64,000 bases of DNA from Scatomorpha sp040765295. GTDB taxonomy: Bacteria; Bacillota; Clostridia; Oscillospirales; Oscillospiraceae. Made by a program: the position numbers and the translations under genes. How positions within the stretch are numbered: the stretch's first letter is position 1; every line of letters starts with the position of its first letter. Positions 60,871-64,000 of this stretch are shown piece by piece. The notes beneath the pieces are model-generated. The model saw only the letters and a program-made list of their open reading frames with translations, made no database searches and had not been told where the DNA came from. The stretch spans positions 1,922,001-1,986,000 of the forward strand of contig JAXGSB010000001.1 of NCBI GenBank assembly GCA_040765295.1, given 5' to 3'.

Positions 60871-62361
60871 CTACAAAATGTCAGCATATAAATTTTCTTT
60901 TTCTTTTGTAAACATTACTTTTGAGGGTAGTATGTTTTCTCCTCTACTTGCTAAAGCAAATAAGGTTATCGCCCAATCTGTTAATTCAATTGGAAGACGA
61001 TAGCATTTCACCTCTGCTCCATCAATCGTGATTGTAGGAACCATCTCCTTATCAACTCCAACAGACAAGACATCATAAACAGTACTTCCCTCTTTTATTT
61101 CTAACAATGGCTGCTTGTTTATATCAAAATAAACTTTTGCTCCTCGTTGATTCTTAAAATAATCTTTTGTTTTTTCCTCTATTGGGGTTATTGGAAGCTT
61201 ATAACTTATATTTTGATAGTGATATGCAAGGCTTTCACAGGCATAAGCATTAAAATATTCTCCTTGCATAGAAATATCTTCTATCGATTCTATAGTTTCA
61301 AAATGACTCATAAAATTTAATAGGGCAATTAATGAAACCAAATTATCCGAATAAGTTCCACCAAAAGATTTATACCATGACTTATTTAAATCCACTAAAA
61401 TATAGTGTAGTTTTTTATAAAGAGATAATTGCTGCTCATTAAGTTTAAACCAATCACTACTAAGGATGTGTTTTTCTAACTGTCTCTCCTTTGTATTTGG
61501 GCTCAACACACTATGCAGTGATTTTAATAGCTTTGAAATTATACCTGCGAGCATATCGGCTGCACGAACCCCTATAGAGTTTAATGAATCAATTTCCTTA
61601 ACCCTAATCAGACCCATCTGCTGGGCTGCTTTTGCTGTCTTACTTTTCTCTCCTTCTCTATCAATAGTAAGATAATAATTATCTATTGATCTTTCCTTAA
61701 GAAAATACTTAAAACCATAAAAAGGAGGATTGTAATTCCAATCTATTGATTTTATAACTGATATATCGTCTAAAATCATAAGAATTTGTTTAAATTGTTT
61801 TATTTCCATTTCTTTTAATTCTTTATTGGCTTTGTTTTTCTCTATCTGAGTGATGAAGAAATCTCTTAATACACCTATAAATTCTCCTGTATTTTCATAA
61901 ATTCCATTCATAACATCCTCAGGTTTATAGACTATTATTGCTTTTGTAATTGAATATCTCATAGCGTCCATATCATAAGCAAGGCTATTTTTATAGCCGT
62001 CAAAAATTTGATTTACTAAATGCTCAATTTTACTAATAACTGAATAATAAACTAGAATATTTTCATCAAACAAATTAAAAAAATCTTCAATTAAATTTGC
62101 ATTGTCACTATTTAAAGACGCAAAGCCATATTTAAATTGATTCTGACGTATTGTCTGACTTTTAAGTTCACCTTTTGATTGTCGGTGTTTATATTTTTCT
62201 TCAAAAGTGGTATATTTTTCAAAGAAATTTTTCTCATATTTAGATTTCCAACCAACTATTGCAACAATAAAGTTATCATAATAATTATCTGCTGTAATAG
62301 TTCTTAAATTTATTTTCCTACTATGTTCTGACTCATCATAGTAAAATTTATACTCATCCAT
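60871..62361 (-). CDS. DUF3800 protein inserted in the tail operon
   Basis: ATG 62361 (MDEYKFYYDESEHSR) is chosen; GGAGGAGGGACCTGCTA precedes it. The 496-residue protein has the DUF3800 start FYYDESEHSRKINLRTITADNYY, then MILDDISVIKSIDWN and SIGVRAADMLAGIISK, the QxADLIAG-like signature of this nuclease-like (RNase H-fold) family. DUF3800 proteins are of unproven function and often lie in mobile or defence loci. Its place between the tail chaperone and the tape measure is not a structural one; with its own terminator it looks like a cargo gene. Confidence 0.82.
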   Translation of the reverse strand: MDEYKFYYDESEHSRKINLRTITADNYYDNFIVAIVGWKSKYEKNFFEKYTTFEEKYKHRQSKGELKSQTIRQNQFKYGFASLNSDNANLIEDFFNLFDENILVYYSVISKIEHLVNQIFDGYKNSLAYDMDAMRYSITKAIIVYKPEDVMNGIYENTGEFIGVLRDFFITQIEKNKANKELKEMEIKQFKQILMILDDISVIKSIDWNYNPPFYGFKYFLKERSIDNYYLTIDREGEKSKTAKAAQQMGLIRVKEIDSLNSIGVRAADMLAGIISKLLKSLHSVLSPNTKERQLEKHILSSDWFKLNEQQLSLYKKLHYILVDLNKSWYKSFGGTYSDNLVSLIALLNFMSHFETIESIEDISMQGEYFNAYACESLAYHYQNISYKLPITPIEEKTKDYFKNQRGAKVYFDINKQPLLEIKEGSTVYDVLSVGVDKEMVPTITIDGAEVKCYRLPIELTDWAITLFALASRGENILPSKVMFTKEKENLYADIL

Positions 62362-62419
62362 TAGCAGGTCCCTCCTCCACCCTATAATAAATAAGTATAT
62401 CATATACGTAAAATACTCC

Positions 62420-62994
62420 TTAAATTCCAGCTGGAATAATATCATCAATAAATATTTCTCTTTTAGGCTTGGCAAGTCCAGTAAATTGTTTATGAATTTC
62501 CCACTGGTCTAGTAGCTCCCCTATAGGCATAAGCCAGACTTCAACCTCTGGTCTATGAAGCTGGCTTACACCATAATAAATAAGTCGAGCAAACAATTCT
62601 TCATCGCTTACTCGACTTCCACGTTTTTTGATTCAGTTTCCTCTGATTCTACATTTCTTTTAGTTCCCTTAAACATAGCCTCCATAATGGCATCTTTGTA
62701 GGTTGCCAGCTCATGGGGAGAGGTTAGAAGTTCCACATCATCTTCAGTTAGTAGTTCTTCTTTTTCTCCATTTAATCTGTTATTTATTAAAATGCTTTGA
62801 TTGGCAAGTAGAGCAATAAGCCATACAATTTCTTCTAGGGCCATCTCAAAGTTTTCTGCCTTCATTATCTTTTCACCTAAATTTTCAAGACCACCATATC
62901 TCTTAGCTATTTCCTTTGTGGCCTTTGTGGTTAGAATGAGGCTGTATTCTTTACCACCAATTGTTATTAGGCTTTTTCTGTCAGTCTCAATCAT
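62420..62994 (-). CDS. Tail assembly chaperone GT fusion made by -1 frameshift
   Basis: The upstream frame (G) encodes residues 1-128, 62608-62994. The slippery heptamer A-AAA-AAC lies at 62629-62623 on the minus strand, about seven codons before the G stop. A -1 shift there continues RGSRVSDEELFARLIYYGVSQL and ends at TAA 62420-62422. The T part reads WEIHKQFTGLAKPKREIFI near its end. This matches lambda-type tail assembly chaperones, in which a small share of ribosomes makes the G-T fusion. Confidence 0.85.
62608..62994 (-). CDS. Tail assembly chaperone (G product)
   Basis: A 128-residue protein: MIETDRKSLITIGGKEYSLIL, ALEEIVWLIALLANQSILINN, then an acidic C-terminus (EDDVELLTSPHELATYKDAI and EETESKNVEVE). 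It is of the small, acidic helical type used as a tail chaperone. It overlaps the frameshift product and lies just downstream of the major tail gene. Confidence 0.85.
   Translation of the reverse strand: MIETDRKSLITIGGKEYSLILTTKATKEIAKRYGGLENLGEKIMKAENFEMALEEIVWLIALLANQSILINNRLNGEKEELLTEDDVELLTSPHELATYKDAIMEAMFKGTKRNVESEETESKNVEVE
62623..62629 (-). promoter_or_regulatory. Programmed -1 ribosomal frameshift heptamer
   Basis: On the minus strand the codons TCA AAA AAC contain the canonical X-XXY-YYZ heptamer A-AAA-AAC. Slipping back one base opens the T frame of 68 codons. This is the lambda-type G-T arrangement; a downstream pseudoknot or stem was not examined in detail. Confidence 0.85.
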
Positions 62995-63591
62995 CTAATC
63001 GTCACCTCCAGCCGCAAAGACAGGTTCATAAACTTCAGTGTACCAACCTGTAATTATTTCAGTAGTTACGCCTTCATCACCTTCATTAACTTCAGCTTTC
63101 CAAGGATGTTTCCCTTGACCATCTAGCTTATTTCTACGAAGCACAGTTCCTTCTATAGTTGGAGTGGAGAAAGTAATACTGTCACCCTTAGTAGTTAGGT
63201 TTGTGGCAGGAATACCAAACTTCACTCTATAGAGCCAGAAATATCTGTATTTACCGTTGGCTTTTTTAGCCCTAAAACCAATGGCAACAGGATCGCCGCC
63301 ATCCTCACTAGAAGAAATTAGAACCTTGTTGTCATCAATTGTAGCTCCAGTTAAATCACTGGCAATAGCAGTTCCAATATCATCAATACCAAGGGAGAGA
63401 GTTCCGTTTTTAAATTCCTTTATAATTTCTGCAGCACCATCATCCGCATAAAGGGTTGCTTCTGCAAGCTCTACAGAAAGTTCTGCCGTAATGGCTTTTG
63501 CTAAGGGCTCAGGAGTATCATAAGTTTCATCACCATTTGATTCTTCATTTATTTTTGCATAATAAAGTCTATCAAGACCTATTGTTGCCAT
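62995..63591 (-). CDS. Major tail protein (phi13-like)
   Basis: A 198-residue protein, MATIGLDRLYYAKI at the start, KAITAELSVELAEATLYADDGAAEIIKEFKNGTLSLGIDDI in the middle, then FRAKKANGKYRYFWLYRVKFGIP. The order is that of phi13-type tail tube proteins. It forms the tail tube. It sits between the tail terminator and the chaperone genes. Confidence 0.88.
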   Translation of the reverse strand: MATIGLDRLYYAKINEESNGDETYDTPEPLAKAITAELSVELAEATLYADDGAAEIIKEFKNGTLSLGIDDIGTAIASDLTGATIDDNKVLISSSEDGGDPVAIGFRAKKANGKYRYFWLYRVKFGIPATNLTTKGDSITFSTPTIEGTVLRRNKLDGQGKHPWKAEVNEGDEGVTTEIITGWYTEVYEPVFAAGGDD

Positions 63592-63594
63592 AAT

Positions 63595-63948
63595 CTAATC
63601 CTCCTTATCTAATTCAAATTTATATGTTTTTATTACATCAATGGCATAGTGGTGATATCCTGTATCATCCTCATGGCCGATGTATCTCATATCAGTAATA
63701 GTAAAACCCGCACCTATTAAAGTACGGGTTAGTGTATTTTTTGTTTTTATATAGTTGCCTTTAGAAAATAAAGATAGTCTTACTTCCTGCATTTCATACT
63801 CTGGTAGATTATCTGCATAAACCTCAAATAAATCTACCAGAGGGGTTAAAACCAAATAGAGATCTGGAGGTTTTTTTGAAAATAATCCTGTTTCAACAGA
63901 GATACCTAGATCTTCTATAAGAGTATTTAGTTCTTCTAAAATGGTCAT
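63595..63948 (-). CDS. Tail terminator/completion-like protein
   Basis: A 117-residue protein with MTILEELNTLIEDLGISVETGLFSKKPPDLYLVLTPLVDLFEVYADNLPEYEMQEVRLSLFSKGNY; this matches phage proteins that close the tail tube. It overlaps the stop of the preceding gene (63945-63947) by the usual ATGA. Confidence 0.75.
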   Translation of the reverse strand: MTILEELNTLIEDLGISVETGLFSKKPPDLYLVLTPLVDLFEVYADNLPEYEMQEVRLSLFSKGNYIKTKNTLTRTLIGAGFTITDMRYIGHEDDTGYHHYAIDVIKTYKFELDKED

Positions 63949-64000
63949 AGGTCCTTAACCTCCGTCTCAAATCTATCTTTCATGGCTTCTATGCAAAGTG
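63945..64000 (-). CDS. Head-tail/neck protein, 3' end only
   Basis: Only the last 17 codons are in the window: LCIEAMKDRFETEVKDL, then TGA 63945-63947, which overlaps the next ATG. By position this is likely the HK97-gp10-like gene that usually precedes the tail terminator; the sequence seen is too short to prove this. Confidence 0.5.
   Translation of the reverse strand, partial: LCIEAMKDRFETEVKDL

Larger units (their letters stand above)
42540..64000 (-). mobile_element. Prophage, integrase end to tail module (continues beyond the window)
   Basis: Genes run on the minus strand in siphovirus order: tail terminator, major tail protein, tail chaperone pair, tape measure, Dit, Tal, further tail fibre genes, GH18 protein, holin, amidase, then three serine-recombinase genes. 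The capsid module must lie to the right. A block at about 47740-51590 (IS1380 and truncated genes) and the DUF3800 gene (60871-62361) interrupt the usual layout, so the prophage may be damaged. Confidence 0.85.

Noticed and set aside
60871..62475. DUF3800 as a 534-residue protein from 62475
   Set aside because: The added N-terminus overlaps the frameshifted chaperone and has no family sequence; ATG 62361 has a strong ribosome-binding site.
1..64000. CRISPR arrays, rRNA or tRNA genes
   Set aside because: No regularly spaced repeats and no rRNA- or tRNA-like sequence were recognised in the reading; short or unusual tRNAs could still be missed without a search.

Overview
The window looks like a chromosomal segment of a low-to-moderate GC, Gram-positive anaerobe of the Clostridia. 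The evidence is the Shine-Dalgarno-led genes with TTG and GTG starts, the Firmicutes-type lipoproteins, the FtsH, pyruvate kinase and cyclic-2,3-diphosphoglycerate-synthetase-like genes, the Fe-S flavoproteins, and a siphovirus-type prophage with large serine recombinases. I cannot name the species from sequence alone.

Layout. (1) 1-1200: an ion-translocating, complex I / Mrp-like cluster on the minus strand, cut by the left edge and with its upstream gene beheaded at about 1200. (2) 1260-15350: mostly ordinary chromosome. It holds a MerR-controlled ABC exporter operon, a GNAT acetyltransferase, a P-loop ATPase, a deaminase, ftsH divergent from a TetR regulator, a prolyl-tRNA editing protein, a Cys-rich protein with a DUF362 protein, a DASS transporter, a nitroreductase, a DMT exporter and a lipoprotein. 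(3) 15475-16900: an IS481-type element flanked by an unusually long 26-bp direct repeat, then the decayed tail of an argininosuccinate lyase gene. (4) 17-24 kb: transporters and two Fe-S flavoprotein units that share a duplicated promoter/operator, separated by an AbiE toxin-antitoxin pair. (5) 24.3-38.5 kb: accessory and defence-like genes (Fic, a 31-residue membrane peptide unit, AIPR nuclease, HigBA with a frameshifted toxin, a zinc-ribbon helicase IV-like protein sitting in a broken AbiE toxin gene), interspersed with housekeeping genes (cDPG-synthetase-like, VOC, MBL, pyk, purine nucleoside phosphorylase). (6) 38.5-42.5 kb: gene remnants, two lipoproteins and an ISLre2 transposase. (7) 42.5-64 kb: a prophage running right to left, from tail terminator, major tail protein, a frameshifting tail chaperone, tape measure, Dit, Tal and a GH18 tail protein to holin, amidase and three serine-recombinase genes. 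It is interrupted by a DUF3800 cargo gene and by a 3.8-kb block holding an IS1380 element and truncated genes.

The most interesting points are these. Two Fe-S flavoprotein units share a duplicated operator. A free-standing promoter/31-aa membrane peptide/terminator unit lies between Fic and AIPR. A canonical A-AAA-AAC minus-one frameshift site lies in the tail chaperone gene. DUF3800 sits as a terminated cargo gene inside the tail operon. Three separate decayed tails resembling the C-terminus of RlmD-type methyltransferases suggest a recurring integration or recombination spot. A helicase has been dropped into an AbiEii gene. The defence cluster is inferred from families; no single new system is proven here.
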